Under the pieces are notes generated by a model that worked only from the letters and a program-made list of their open reading frames with translations, was not told the origin of the DNA and ran no database searches. Positions 25,300-33,954 of a stretch of 64,000 bases of DNA are shown piece after piece. The stretch comes from CAVPOO01 sp963707015. GTDB lineage: Bacteria; Pseudomonadota; Gammaproteobacteria; Thiohalobacterales; Thiohalobacteraceae. A program made the position numbers and the translations under genes. The stretch covers positions 124,001 through 188,000 of the forward strand of contig CAVPOO010000021.1 in the NCBI GenBank assembly GCA_963707015.1, given 5' to 3'. Numbering within the stretch: position 1 is the stretch's first letter; the number at the start of each line of letters is the position of its first letter.

Positions 25300-25853
25300 G
25301 TATTCGCAGCCAGTCGGTCTCTGCGCTGCTGCTCGGCATCCTTGCGGCCCTGTCCTGGTGGCTGTACCGGAATGCCACCGACCCAATACCAGCGGTGCGC
25401 GAAGCCTCGGATTCCTCGCCCGATGCCTTCGTGGAAAATATGGTCCTGAGCACGCTGGACAGCAATGGCAGGCTGGCGCACCGGCTTACGGCAGAACGTG
25501 CCGAACACTTTCCCGGCGACCGGGCCGAGCTGCTGGCGCCTGCCCTGGAGGTCCACCGCCAACAGGGGATGCCCTGGTCGGTACGCTCGAAGGCCGCCAC
25601 GGTTTCCGCGGCCGGCAAGCAGATCGAGCTCAGGGGTGCTGTGGAAATCCATCGGCAGGCCGAACCCGGAGACGGCGCCGTGCATGCCTATACCAGTCGC
25701 CTGCTGCTGCGGCCCGATGATCAGTATGCGGAGACAGATGCAGCGGTCAGGTACGTAAGCGCAGGCACACAGCTCACAGCGGTGGGAATGCGTGCCTTTC
25801 TCGACGAGGGACGGGTAGAATTACTTTCGACAGTAACGGGACGTTATGAATAA
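25296..25853 (+). CDS. lptC: LPS export protein LptC
   Basis: LptC is the bitopic inner-membrane protein that passes LPS from LptBFG to LptA. The 185-residue product has one N-terminal membrane helix (VSALLLGILAALSWWLY) and a beta-jellyroll periplasmic domain (VENMVLSTLDSNGRLAHRLTAERAEHFPGD). The start is a TTG at 25296 that overlaps the kdsC stop (TTGA). The stop overlaps lptA by 8 nt. The sequence is weakly conserved, as usual, and the context makes the call firm. Confidence 0.92.
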   Translation: MSIRSQSVSALLLGILAALSWWLYRNATDPIPAVREASDSSPDAFVENMVLSTLDSNGRLAHRLTAERAEHFPGDRAELLAPALEVHRQQGMPWSVRSKAATVSAAGKQIELRGAVEIHRQAEPGDGAVHAYTSRLLLRPDDQYAETDAAVRYVSAGTQLTAVGMRAFLDEGRVELLSTVTGRYE

Positions 25854-26394
25854 CTCGGCAGGCAGCAGATTCGGATTCATCGCCCTGGCGCTTGGCAGCT
25901 GGGTTGCCGCGTGGCCATTCCCTGCAGGGGGGTTGTCAAGCGATCGTGATCAGCCGATGTACATCGAGGCGGACCGCGCGGACATCAATGACAAGAAAGG
26001 CGTGAGTATCTATACCGGCAATGTCAAGGTGACCCAGGGCAGCTTCCAGCTGCTGGCCGACAAACTGACGGTGTATATCGAGAAAGATCAGCTGGAGAAA
26101 GCCATTGCCCTCGGCCAGCCGGCGCAATATCGGCAACGCCCCGATGGCAAGGACGAGGATATCGAGGCGCAGGCCCTGCGCATGGAATACTATGCATCCC
26201 CCGAGCGCATCATACTGCTGGAGCGCGCGCAGGCATCACAGGCAGGCGATGTGTTCCGCAGCGAAAAGATTGTCTATGACATCGAGAAGAACGTGGTCAA
26301 CGCCGGCACAGGCTCCGGAAACGACCGCGTACACATCACCCTGCAGCCGCGCAAGAAAGAGCCAGCCGAGACTGTTGACACTAAATCCCGATGA
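25846..26394 (+). CDS. lptA: LPS transport periplasmic protein LptA
   Basis: LptA forms the periplasmic bridge for LPS transport. The 182-residue product has an N-terminal signal segment (FGFIALALGSWVAAWPFPAGG) and the OstA-like core: QPMYIEADRADINDKKGVSIYTGNVKVTQGSFQLLADKLTVY. The repeated beta-strand pattern continues to residue 165. The C-terminal tail is charged. It overlaps lptB by 4 nt. Confidence 0.95.
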   Translation: MNNSAGSRFGFIALALGSWVAAWPFPAGGLSSDRDQPMYIEADRADINDKKGVSIYTGNVKVTQGSFQLLADKLTVYIEKDQLEKAIALGQPAQYRQRPDGKDEDIEAQALRMEYYASPERIILLERAQASQAGDVFRSEKIVYDIEKNVVNAGTGSGNDRVHITLQPRKKEPAETVDTKSR

Positions 26395-27116
26395 GTCGGC
26401 TTACCGCCTCCAGCCTGGTTAAACGCTATAAATCGCGCGTTGTGGTCAACGACGTCTCGCTGGAGGTCAACAGCAGCGAGGTGGTCGGACTGCTGGGCCC
26501 CAATGGTGCCGGGAAGACGACGAGTTTTTACATGATTGTCGGCCTGGTCGCCTGTGATGAAGGCCGGGTTGAGCTCGACGGTCATGACCTCACCCCGCTA
26601 CCCATGCATGCGCGGGCGAGAATCGGCCTGGGCTATCTCCCGCAGGAGGCCTCGGTATTCCGTAAATTGACGGTCCATGACAACATTCTCGCCATCCTCG
26701 AGACACGCGACGACCTGAGCCGCAGCGAACGCGCGGAAAAACTGGATGCCCTCCTGCATGAACTGCATGTCGGTCATCTGGCCGATCAGCTGGGTATCAG
26801 CCTGTCCGGGGGCGAACGCCGCCGGGTCGAAATTGCCCGGGCACTGGCAACCGAACCGCGCTTCGTCCTTCTCGACGAACCCTTCGCCGGGGTAGATCCC
26901 CTCTCGGTGATCGACATCCAGCGTATCGTCGAGCATCTGTGTGACCGCGATATCGGCGTTCTGGTGACCGACCACAATGTTCGTGAGACGCTCGGGATAT
27001 GCGACCGCGCCTACATTCTCAACGAAGGTTCGGTTATCGCCGAAGGCTCACCCCGGCAACTGCTTGATAATCAACAGGTGCGTGAGGTCTACCTTGGCCA
27101 GAATTTCACGATGTAA
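26391..27116 (+). CDS. lptB: LPS export ABC transporter ATPase LptB
   Basis: LptB is the cytoplasmic ATPase of LptB2FGC. The 241-residue product has Walker A GPNGAGKTTSFYMIVG, Q-loop YLPQEASVFRKLTV, signature LSGGERRRVEIARALA, Walker B FVLLDEPFAGVDPLSV and switch VTDHNVRETL. These are characteristic of LptB rather than general ABC ATPases. It is the last gene of the coupled HMA-kdsC-lptCAB chain; rpoN follows 95 bp later. Confidence 0.97.
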   Translation: MSRLTASSLVKRYKSRVVVNDVSLEVNSSEVVGLLGPNGAGKTTSFYMIVGLVACDEGRVELDGHDLTPLPMHARARIGLGYLPQEASVFRKLTVHDNILAILETRDDLSRSERAEKLDALLHELHVGHLADQLGISLSGGERRRVEIARALATEPRFVLLDEPFAGVDPLSVIDIQRIVEHLCDRDIGVLVTDHNVRETLGICDRAYILNEGSVIAEGSPRQLLDNQQVREVYLGQNFTM

Positions 27117-27135
27117 GAAAACCCCGTTCCGGGCA

Positions 27136-27156
27136 TGGCACAATAACTGCTATAGT
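27136..27156 (+). promoter_or_regulatory. Sigma-54-like -24/-12 site overlapping a TATAGT box upstream of rpoN
   Basis: TGGCAC at 27136-27141 and CTGCT at 27147-27151 place GG and GC exactly 10 nt apart, as in sigma-54 promoters (consensus TGGCAC-N5-TTGCW, one mismatch). A sigma-70-like TATAGT overlaps at 27151-27156, without a good -35 box. The site is 60-75 bp upstream of the rpoN ATG and could mean autoregulation. Confidence 0.4.
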
Positions 27157-27211
27157 TTGGCTTGAATAAGCGCTTACGGTCGTTCGTCCCACACAGGTAT
27201 CCTCGGCAAGA

Positions 27212-28684
27212 ATGAAGCAGTCCATCCAACTCCGCCTCGGCCAGCACCTCACCATGACCCCCCAGCTGCAGCAGGCCATTCGGCTCCTGCAGCTTTCCTC
27301 ACTCGAACTGCAACTGGAGGTCCAGCAGGCCCTCGATTCCAATCTCATGCTGGAGACCGATGAAGGCGAAAACCTCGAACAAGCCGCCAATACGGCAACC
27401 GGGTCTGAGCCGGCCGAAGCGGCGGACGATGCCGCCGCCCGGGAAGACAGGGATCCCGCTCCCAGCGAGGACAAGATTCCGGATGAACTCGCGGTCGACA
27501 CCCAGTGGGATGAGATCTATGATTCGGGTATGACCAGCCTCAGTGGCTCGTCAGACAGTGATCAACGGGATTTTTTCGAGACCCACGACTCGGGACCGGA
27601 ATCGCTGCACGACCATCTGACATGGCAGATGGAGCTCACGCCTTTCAGCGACCTGGACAGAATGATCGCCACGTCCCTTATCGATGCAATCGACGAGAAT
27701 GGTTACCTGGTTCTTCCGCTCGAAGAGCTTTACCAGGGCCTGGCGCGCGAGCATGAAATCGAGCTCGATGAGGTGAAGGCCGTGCTGCATCGCATCCAGC
27801 ACTTCGACCCGGTTGGCGTGGGGGCACAGAATCTCCAGGAATGCCTGTGCATCCAGCTCCAGCAGCTCGATGCGGATACACCCTGGCGGAGACAGGCGCT
27901 GGATCTTGTGGAGAACCAGCTGGACACGCTCGCGAGCCGCGACTACAACCAGCTGATGCGCCGCCTCAAGCTGTCTTCCGACGAACTGCAGAACGTCATC
28001 GCCCTTATCCAGTCGCTGAATCCGCGTCCCGGCTCCCAGATCATGTGTGAAGCGGCGCCCTATGTCGTGCCCGACGTATTTGTCAGGAAAGTCAACGACA
28101 AATGGCGTGTGGACCTGAATCCGGAATCCGCGCCCCGCCTACGCATCAATTCCCAATATGCGAGTCTCGTCAAACGGGCCGACAACAGCGACGATAACAG
28201 CTATCTGCGTAATCACCTGCAGGAGGCGCGCTGGTTTCTCAAGAGCCTGCAGAGCCGCAACGAGACTCTGCTGAAGGTGGCACGCTGTATCGTGGAACAT
28301 CAACAGCAGTTCCTCGACGATGGCGAGGAGGCCATGAAACCGCTGGTGTTGCGGGATGTGGCAGAAACTGTTGAGATGCACGAGTCCACGATATCCCGGG
28401 TAACGACCCAGAAGTACATGCATACGCCACGCGGCATTTACGAGTTCAAGTACTTCTTCTCGAGTCATGTCGGCACAGCTGATGGCGGGGAGTGCTCGGC
28501 AACGGCGATCCGGGCGATGATCCGCAAACTGATTGCGGACGAGGCCCCGGCAAAGCCACTGAGCGACAACAAGATTGCAGACCTGCTGTCCGAGAATGGC
28601 ATCAACGTGGCAAGACGGACCATCGCAAAGTACCGGGAGGCCATGGCGATCCCGCCGTCCAATGAGCGCAAGCGCCTGGCCTGA
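27212..28684 (+). CDS. rpoN: RNA polymerase sigma-54 factor RpoN
   Basis: RpoN directs RNA polymerase to -24/-12 promoters, which need enhancer-binding ATPases. The 490-residue product has the glutamine/leucine-rich activator-interacting region I (QLRLGQHLTMTPQLQQAIRLLQLS), an acidic region II (about residues 45-110), a core-binding domain, the helix-turn-helix region, and the RpoN box ARRTIAKYREAM near residues 467-478. The start is the ATG at 27212. It lies between lptB and hpf, the conserved proteobacterial location. Confidence 0.98.
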   Translation: MKQSIQLRLGQHLTMTPQLQQAIRLLQLSSLELQLEVQQALDSNLMLETDEGENLEQAANTATGSEPAEAADDAAAREDRDPAPSEDKIPDELAVDTQWDEIYDSGMTSLSGSSDSDQRDFFETHDSGPESLHDHLTWQMELTPFSDLDRMIATSLIDAIDENGYLVLPLEELYQGLAREHEIELDEVKAVLHRIQHFDPVGVGAQNLQECLCIQLQQLDADTPWRRQALDLVENQLDTLASRDYNQLMRRLKLSSDELQNVIALIQSLNPRPGSQIMCEAAPYVVPDVFVRKVNDKWRVDLNPESAPRLRINSQYASLVKRADNSDDNSYLRNHLQEARWFLKSLQSRNETLLKVARCIVEHQQQFLDDGEEAMKPLVLRDVAETVEMHESTISRVTTQKYMHTPRGIYEFKYFFSSHVGTADGGECSATAIRAMIRKLIADEAPAKPLSDNKIADLLSENGINVARRTIAKYREAMAIPPSNERKRLA

Positions 28685-28711
28685 CGAGACTTATCCACAA
28701 GGAGCAAAGAC

Positions 28712-29035
28712 ATGCAGATCATTCTTACCGGACACCACGTCGAGATCACCAATCCACTCAGAGACTACGTCAGCAGCAAGATGGAGCGCCTGGAACGGCA
28801 TTTCGACAATGTGACGGACATGCATGTGGTCCTGAGCGTTGAAAAGCTGCGGCACAAGGCCGAGGCAAACGTGCGCATCACCGGCAACAACCTGTTTGCC
28901 GATGCCACAGAAGAAGACATGTATGCCGCCATCGACGCACTGGTTGACAAACTTGACAGGCAGGTCAAGAAATACAAGGAAAAGGCAACCGACCACCACC
29001 GCAATGACGCAGCGAAGATAAATATCGAGAGTTGA
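28712..29035 (+). CDS. hpf: Ribosome hibernation promoting factor HPF (short form)
   Basis: HPF binds the 30S subunit in stationary phase and promotes 100S ribosome dimers. The 107-residue product begins MQIILTGHHVEITNPLRDYV and has the core KMERLERHFDNVTDMHVVLSVEK and DMYAAIDALVDKLDRQVKKYKEK. It lacks the C-terminal dimerisation domain of long HPF, as expected in gammaproteobacteria. It is 27 bp after rpoN and upstream of ptsN, the standard order. Confidence 0.96.
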   Translation: MQIILTGHHVEITNPLRDYVSSKMERLERHFDNVTDMHVVLSVEKLRHKAEANVRITGNNLFADATEEDMYAAIDALVDKLDRQVKKYKEKATDHHRNDAAKINIES

Positions 29036-29118
29036 AAACATTGCGAGATAATGCGCAAACGCAGGCCACGGGATAAGGATGCCGGTTGATTGCCGACAGT
29101 CACGGTTAAAGACAGCTC

Positions 29119-29589
29119 ATGAGGATACAAGCCTTAATCAGCCCGGAAGGCGTGTTGTGCTGCCAGGAGGCAAGTAGCAAGAAACGTGTTCTGGAACAAC
29201 TCAGCGCACTACTGGCGACTAACGCCACGCATCTCACCGCCGAAGAGGTCTTCGATTGCCTGATCGGCCGCGAGCGTCTGGGCAGTACCGGACTGGGCAA
29301 GGGTGTCGCGATTCCCCACGGTCGCAGCGCTGCGCTGGAGACACCCGTGGGCGCCTTTGTCCGGCTCCAGCAAGGGGTCGATTTCGATGCCATAGACAAT
29401 CAGCCGGTAGACCTGCTGTTTGCACTGCTGGTTCCGGAGGAATCGACCAAGGAGCACCTGGAAATCCTGGCGCAACTCGCCGGGATGTTTGCCAGCGAAC
29501 CCTTCTGTGCCCGGCTGCGGGCCAGCGAGACTGACCGCGAACTCTACGATCTGCTGAGCCACTGGGAAGCCAGTCGCGAAACAGCATGA
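29119..29589 (+). CDS. ptsN: Nitrogen-regulatory PTS enzyme IIA PtsN (EIIA-Ntr)
   Basis: PtsN is a regulatory, non-transporting EIIA that adjusts potassium uptake, phosphate sensing and other targets according to its phosphorylation. The 156-residue product shows GLGKGVAIPHGRS with the phosphorylatable His67, and FALLVPEESTKEHLEILAQLAGMF. It is the first member of a chain with hprK, rapZ, EIIA, HPr and EI whose start and stop codons overlap. The 83-bp gap to hpf contains no recognised element. Confidence 0.96.
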   Translation: MRIQALISPEGVLCCQEASSKKRVLEQLSALLATNATHLTAEEVFDCLIGRERLGSTGLGKGVAIPHGRSAALETPVGAFVRLQQGVDFDAIDNQPVDLLFALLVPEESTKEHLEILAQLAGMFASEPFCARLRASETDRELYDLLSHWEASRETA

Positions 29590-30533
29590 CTGCCCCGCTC
29601 ACGGTCGGCACCTTGTATGAGGCACTGCGGCCGAGACTGCACCTGGAATGGATTGCGGGGCGGCTTGGGGGTGCGCATGAAATCGACCTCGAAAAAGACC
29701 AGCACTCCGGCAGTTCGCTCGCCGGGCCTCTGAACTTTGTGCGGCCCTGCCAGGTTCCGGTACTGGGCAGGACAGAACTCGCCTATCTCGACGGCCTGGA
29801 GAGTAACTCGCGGCGTGATGCGATCGACCGGCTTGTGGACAAACCGTCCGAGATCGTCATCATCGGCGACGGACTGGCCGCACCCGATGACCTGCGCAAG
29901 CGCGCCGAGGCCGCCGGGGTCCCGCTATTCCAATCGCAGCTCGACAGTCAGGACATCGTCACCGACCTGCAGTACTATCTCAGCCACCATTTCGCAGAAA
30001 AAACCACACTCCACGGTGTCTTCATGGAGGTGATGGGCATCGGGGTACTCATCACAGGCGATGCCAGCATCGGCAAGAGCGAACTCGCCCTCGAACTGGT
30101 AAGCCGCGGTCACCGCCTTATCGCAGACGACTCACCGGTATTCGCGCGTATCGCGCCCGATCTCGTGAATGGGACCTGTCCGGAAGTGCTGCGGGATTTT
30201 CTCGAGGTGCGCGGGCTGGGCATACTCAATATCCGCGCCATGTTCGGCGACGCCGCAATAAAGCAGAGCAAGTACATGCGGCTCATCATCCACCTGGCAC
30301 AAATGAGTGATGAGGAGCTGAGCGCGATCGATCGCCTGAAAGGCAGTCGCGAAAGCTGCGATGTTCTCGGCGTAGCCGTCCCGCAGGTTACGCTGCCGGT
30401 TGGCCCCGGGCGCAACCTCGCCGTGCTGGTAGAGGTTGCCGCGCGTAACCATATGCTGTACCTCAAAGGCTATGATGCGAGCCGCACATTCATCGACCGG
30501 CAACAGGCCCAGATCAAGCGCAACAGTAAATGA
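29586..30533 (+). CDS. hprK: HPr kinase/phosphorylase HprK
   Basis: HprK phosphorylates HPr at Ser46 with ATP and reverses this by phosphorolysis. The 315-residue product has an N-terminal domain (about 1-130), the Walker A motif TGDASIGKSELALEL near residues 157-171, and the family signature LEVRGLGILNIRAMFG. The general-base His region (LISHHF, TTLHGVF) is present. HprK is known mainly from Firmicutes but occurs in some proteobacteria inside this ptsN cluster. Its target residue Ser46 is conserved in the HPr encoded three genes on. It overlaps ptsN and rapZ by 4 nt each. Confidence 0.96.
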   Translation: MTAPLTVGTLYEALRPRLHLEWIAGRLGGAHEIDLEKDQHSGSSLAGPLNFVRPCQVPVLGRTELAYLDGLESNSRRDAIDRLVDKPSEIVIIGDGLAAPDDLRKRAEAAGVPLFQSQLDSQDIVTDLQYYLSHHFAEKTTLHGVFMEVMGIGVLITGDASIGKSELALELVSRGHRLIADDSPVFARIAPDLVNGTCPEVLRDFLEVRGLGILNIRAMFGDAAIKQSKYMRLIIHLAQMSDEELSAIDRLKGSRESCDVLGVAVPQVTLPVGPGRNLAVLVEVAARNHMLYLKGYDASRTFIDRQQAQIKRNSK

Positions 30534-31387
30534 AACTCGTTATCGTCAGCGGGCTGTCCGGCTCGGGCAAGAGCGTTGCCCTGCATGCGCTTGAAGACCT
30601 TGGCTACTACTGTATCGATAACCTTCCCGTTGGGCTGCTGGAACCCTTTGCCGCCCAGTGGAAAGGCAGCGGCAACAGGACCCTCGACCGGGCTGCGATC
30701 GGCATAGACGCACGCAATCAGCTGCAGGATCTGCAACAGTTCGATGATATTGTCGCAAAACTGGCAGCATACGGCGTGGCATGCGATATCCTGTTTCTGT
30801 TGGCAGATGAGGCCACCCTGCTCAAGCGCTTCAGCGAGACCCGCCGCAGGCACCCATTGAGCGGTTCCGGCGTCCCGCTGGCCGACGCCATCCGCCAGGA
30901 GCGCCAGCTACTGGAACCGATCTCGCTCAGCGCCGACCTGCACATCGATACCACGCATACCAATCTGTATCAATTGCGCGATCTCGTGCGGGAACGCGTA
31001 GCCGAACACCCCGCGACAGGCCTGTCGCTGCTGTTCGAGTCGTTCGGCTACAAGCACGGTATACCCGGCGATGCGGATTTTGTCTTCGATGCCCGCTGCC
31101 TGCCGAATCCGCACTGGGAAGCGGCATTACGCCCTCTGACCGGTCTGGATGAAAGCGTGGTGAAGTATCTGGAAAGCCAGGCGATTGTGGGCGAACTGCT
31201 GGAACAGATACGGTCTTTTATCGCAACCTGGATCCCGCACTTCGAACGCGAGAGCCGCAGTTACCTAACCATTGCGATCGGATGCACGGGCGGCCAGCAT
31301 CGATCCGTTTACCTGGTTGACCGTCTTGGCAGTTACTTTCGCGAGCATTATCCGTCGGTGATCGCACGGCATAGAGAGTTATCGTGA
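30530..31387 (+). CDS. rapZ: RNase adapter protein RapZ
   Basis: RapZ is a P-loop protein that in E. coli binds the small RNA GlmZ and delivers it to RNase E, controlling glucosamine-6-phosphate synthase; it senses GlcN6P. The 285-residue product has Walker A GLSGSGKS (residues 8-15), YCIDNLPVGLL, DTTHTNLYQLRDLV and the C-terminal GCTGGQHRSVYLVDRL. GlmY/GlmZ RNAs are not in this window, and in genomes without them the target is unknown. It overlaps hprK and the EIIA gene by 4 nt. Confidence 0.96.
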   Translation: MKLVIVSGLSGSGKSVALHALEDLGYYCIDNLPVGLLEPFAAQWKGSGNRTLDRAAIGIDARNQLQDLQQFDDIVAKLAAYGVACDILFLLADEATLLKRFSETRRRHPLSGSGVPLADAIRQERQLLEPISLSADLHIDTTHTNLYQLRDLVRERVAEHPATGLSLLFESFGYKHGIPGDADFVFDARCLPNPHWEAALRPLTGLDESVVKYLESQAIVGELLEQIRSFIATWIPHFERESRSYLTIAIGCTGGQHRSVYLVDRLGSYFREHYPSVIARHRELS

Positions 31388-31791
31388 GCGTTGGTATTCT
31401 GATCATTACTCATGGCCAGATTGGCCAGAATCTTCTCGATACAGCCACCCGGGTGCTCGGCTTCTGCCCGGTATCGGTGAAAGCGCTCTCGGTTCCCTTT
31501 GACTGCAACCCGGAAAAAAAGCTGGCACAGGCATCGGGCACGGTCGCAGAGCTGGAAACCGGCGACGGAGTCCTGGTGCTCACCGATATATACGGCTCGA
31601 CGCCGAGCAATATCGCCAACCGCCTCATGGAAAGACGCGGGATCCAGATCGTTTCCGGCATCAATCTGCCGATGCTGCTGCGGGTACTGAACTACCCCGA
31701 GCTGCGTCTCGAGGAACTGGTCGAAAAGGCCGTCACGGGCGGTCATGACGGGGTGCGCGTCTGTCCGTCCGTGGCAGGATCGGAGGGATGA
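31384..31791 (+). CDS. PTS EIIA component, mannose/fructose type (PtsL/ManX-like)
   Basis: This is a free-standing EIIA domain of the mannose family (135 residues). The phosphorylated His10 lies in ILIITHGQIGQNLLD. The core VLVLTDIYGSTPSNIANRLM matches the dimer-interface and active-site region. No EIIB, IIC or IID partners are present, so it is likely regulatory or a phosphate sink. The start is a GTG overlapping the rapZ stop (GTGA); the stop overlaps the HPr start by 4 nt. Confidence 0.93.
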   Translation: MSVGILIITHGQIGQNLLDTATRVLGFCPVSVKALSVPFDCNPEKKLAQASGTVAELETGDGVLVLTDIYGSTPSNIANRLMERRGIQIVSGINLPMLLRVLNYPELRLEELVEKAVTGGHDGVRVCPSVAGSEG

Positions 31792-32057
31792 TCAAGAAAC
31801 AGGTCACCATTATCAACAAACTGGGACTGCATGCACGTGCCGCTGCAAAGTTTGTCACGATGGCATCACAATTCGAGAGCAAGATACACATTGCCCGGGA
31901 CCATCAGGAAGTCAATGGCAAGAGCATCATGGGGGTCATGATGCTGGCCGCGTCACAGGGCACGGATATCATCATCAGTGTCGCGGGGCCCGATGAGGAG
32001 GAAGCGCTGGCGGAGCTCGAAAAACTTATTGCCGACCGCTTCCAGGAAGGGGAATAA
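31788..32057 (+). CDS. ptsH: Phosphocarrier protein HPr (NPr-like)
   Basis: HPr passes phosphate from enzyme I to EIIA proteins. The 89-residue product has His15 in KLGLHARAAAKFV (EI site) and Ser46 in NGKSIMGVMMLAA (HprK site), so both inputs are possible. The conserved Arg17 is present. It may phosphorylate both PtsN and the mannose-type EIIA. It lies 27 bp before the EI gene. Confidence 0.96.
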   Translation: MIKKQVTIINKLGLHARAAAKFVTMASQFESKIHIARDHQEVNGKSIMGVMMLAASQGTDIIISVAGPDEEEALAELEKLIADRFQEGE

Positions 32058-32084
32058 GCGGCAGGTCCACAACGCGCGAAAACC

Positions 32085-33830
32085 ATGAGCCTTCTGATAG
32101 CCGGAATCGGTGTTTCACGAGAGATTGCCATAGGGCACGCGCATATCCTGCACCGCGGCGAGCTGGAGGTGCTTGAGTATGCGATACCCGCCCCTCTGAT
32201 CGAGGACGAGATCAGTCGATTCCGCAATGCGCTGGAGGGCGCACGCCGTCAGTTGCGCGAGATCCGCGGGCGCATCCCCCCGCAGACACGCGCAGACATT
32301 GCTGCATTTATCGATACCCATTTGCTGATGCTCGAAGACCTGACGCTCACCATGGCGCCCGAGCAGTTGATTCGCAGCAAACAGTGCAATGCGGAATGGG
32401 CTCTGAAGGCGCAGCGCGACATGCTGGTGCAGGTGTTTGAGGAAATGGATGATGCCTATCTGCGCACCCGTAAAGACGACATCGATCATGTCGTTACCCG
32501 CATACAGCGCATCCTCCTGAACCAGGCCGACACGCCGGGGGAAATCGATGACAGCCGCTTGCACGGCAGCATTGTCTTTGCTGACGACCTGACGCCGGCG
32601 GATACCGTCCTCATGCAGCATCAGGGCGTTGCCGGGTTCGTGACGGAATACGGTGGACCGCTCTCGCATACCGCCATCATTGCACGGAGTCTGAGCATTC
32701 CAGCCGTCGTGGGTGTGCACAACGTCCGCAACTATATCCACGACGGGGAACTCGTCATCGTCGACGGCCAGCGCGGTGTCATTTACGCGGGCGCCGATGA
32801 CAGTATTATCGAGTATTATCGGCAGCGGCAGGACCAGCAAGCGCATCGCCGCACAGAACTCAGCCGGCTGATCAGTCAACCCGCCGTGACCCTGGATGGC
32901 AGGCCGATTTCGCTGCAGGCGAATATCGAGCTGACTGACGATGTCGATGCCGTACTGCAGATGAATGCGGAAGGCGTTGGCCTGTACCGTACCGAGTTCC
33001 TGTTCATGAACCGGGATGACCCACCGGACGAAGCGGAACAACTCGCCGAGTTTATCCAGGTCATCGAACGGCTGAACGGCCTGCCCCTCACGATCCGCAC
33101 ACTGGATCTCGGTGCCGACAAGGAAGTGGACGGTTCCAGCCCGGGCGCCCGCCCCAGTACCAACCCCGCGCTGGGTTTACGCGCGGTACGTCTGTGCCTC
33201 AAGGATCCGAGCCTGTTCAAACCGCAGTTGCGGGCCATTCTGCGTGCCTCCGCCTGCGGACCGGTGCGCATGATGATACCGATGCTCTCCACCATCCAGG
33301 AGATCCTGCAGATCCTGCAACTCATACGTGAGACAAAGCAGCAACTTGAACTCGAAGGCCTGAAATATGACCCGAATCTGCCGGTGGGTGGCATGATCGA
33401 GGTGCCCGCCGCGGCACTCTCGGCGGAAATGTTTGCCCGGCATCTCGATTTTCTTTCCATCGGGACCAATGATCTCATCCAGTACACGCTGGCCATCGAC
33501 CGCCTCGACGACGAGGTCAACTATCTCTACGACCCGCTGCATCCGGCGGTGCTGCGCCTCATCAGTATGGTGATCGAGGCAGGCCGCAAGGCCAATATCG
33601 CTGTCGCCATGTGCGGTGAAATGGCCGGCGACATCTGCTACACACGCCTGCTGCTCGGCCTGGGGCTGACCGAATTCAGCATGCAGCCGGCATCACTTCT
33701 GGAGGTGAAACGCGTGGTCAAGAACAGCGACTGGAAGAAACTCGAACAGACCGTCCAGGACGTATTGAGTTGCGAGGAACCGGCCCGGATGCGCTCCGTC
33801 CTGCTGTCACTCTGCGACACGGCTGACTGA
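32085..33830 (+). CDS. ptsI: Phosphoenolpyruvate-protein phosphotransferase (PTS enzyme I)
   Basis: Enzyme I autophosphorylates from PEP and charges HPr. The 581-residue product has the active His195 in GGPLSHTAIIARSL, the PEP-binding segments GLYRTEFLFMNRDDPP and RTLDLGADKE, and the C-terminal VAMCGEMAGD with the catalytic cysteine. It lacks the N-terminal GAF domain of EI-Ntr (PtsP), so it is EI-like in architecture although it lies in a regulatory cluster. The next gene, pmbA, converges; no clear intrinsic terminator is visible between them. Confidence 0.97.
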   Translation: MSLLIAGIGVSREIAIGHAHILHRGELEVLEYAIPAPLIEDEISRFRNALEGARRQLREIRGRIPPQTRADIAAFIDTHLLMLEDLTLTMAPEQLIRSKQCNAEWALKAQRDMLVQVFEEMDDAYLRTRKDDIDHVVTRIQRILLNQADTPGEIDDSRLHGSIVFADDLTPADTVLMQHQGVAGFVTEYGGPLSHTAIIARSLSIPAVVGVHNVRNYIHDGELVIVDGQRGVIYAGADDSIIEYYRQRQDQQAHRRTELSRLISQPAVTLDGRPISLQANIELTDDVDAVLQMNAEGVGLYRTEFLFMNRDDPPDEAEQLAEFIQVIERLNGLPLTIRTLDLGADKEVDGSSPGARPSTNPALGLRAVRLCLKDPSLFKPQLRAILRASACGPVRMMIPMLSTIQEILQILQLIRETKQQLELEGLKYDPNLPVGGMIEVPAAALSAEMFARHLDFLSIGTNDLIQYTLAIDRLDDEVNYLYDPLHPAVLRLISMVIEAGRKANIAVAMCGEMAGDICYTRLLLGLGLTEFSMQPASLLEVKRVVKNSDWKKLEQTVQDVLSCEEPARMRSVLLSLCDTAD

Positions 33831-33954
33831 ATCCTGCGCTTGCGTCCCTGCCGGGTGGGACAGCGGGACACACCCGCCCCACCCGTCAGACCGTGCCCGC
33901 GCGACAGGCGTTTCGAAATCGGGCAAAGGCGGCCCGGCCATGCAGCGGGTGATG

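Noticed and set aside
33831..33954. Intrinsic terminator after ptsI
   Set aside because: GC-rich inverted bits are present, but there is no T-run on either strand, so I cannot support a terminator.
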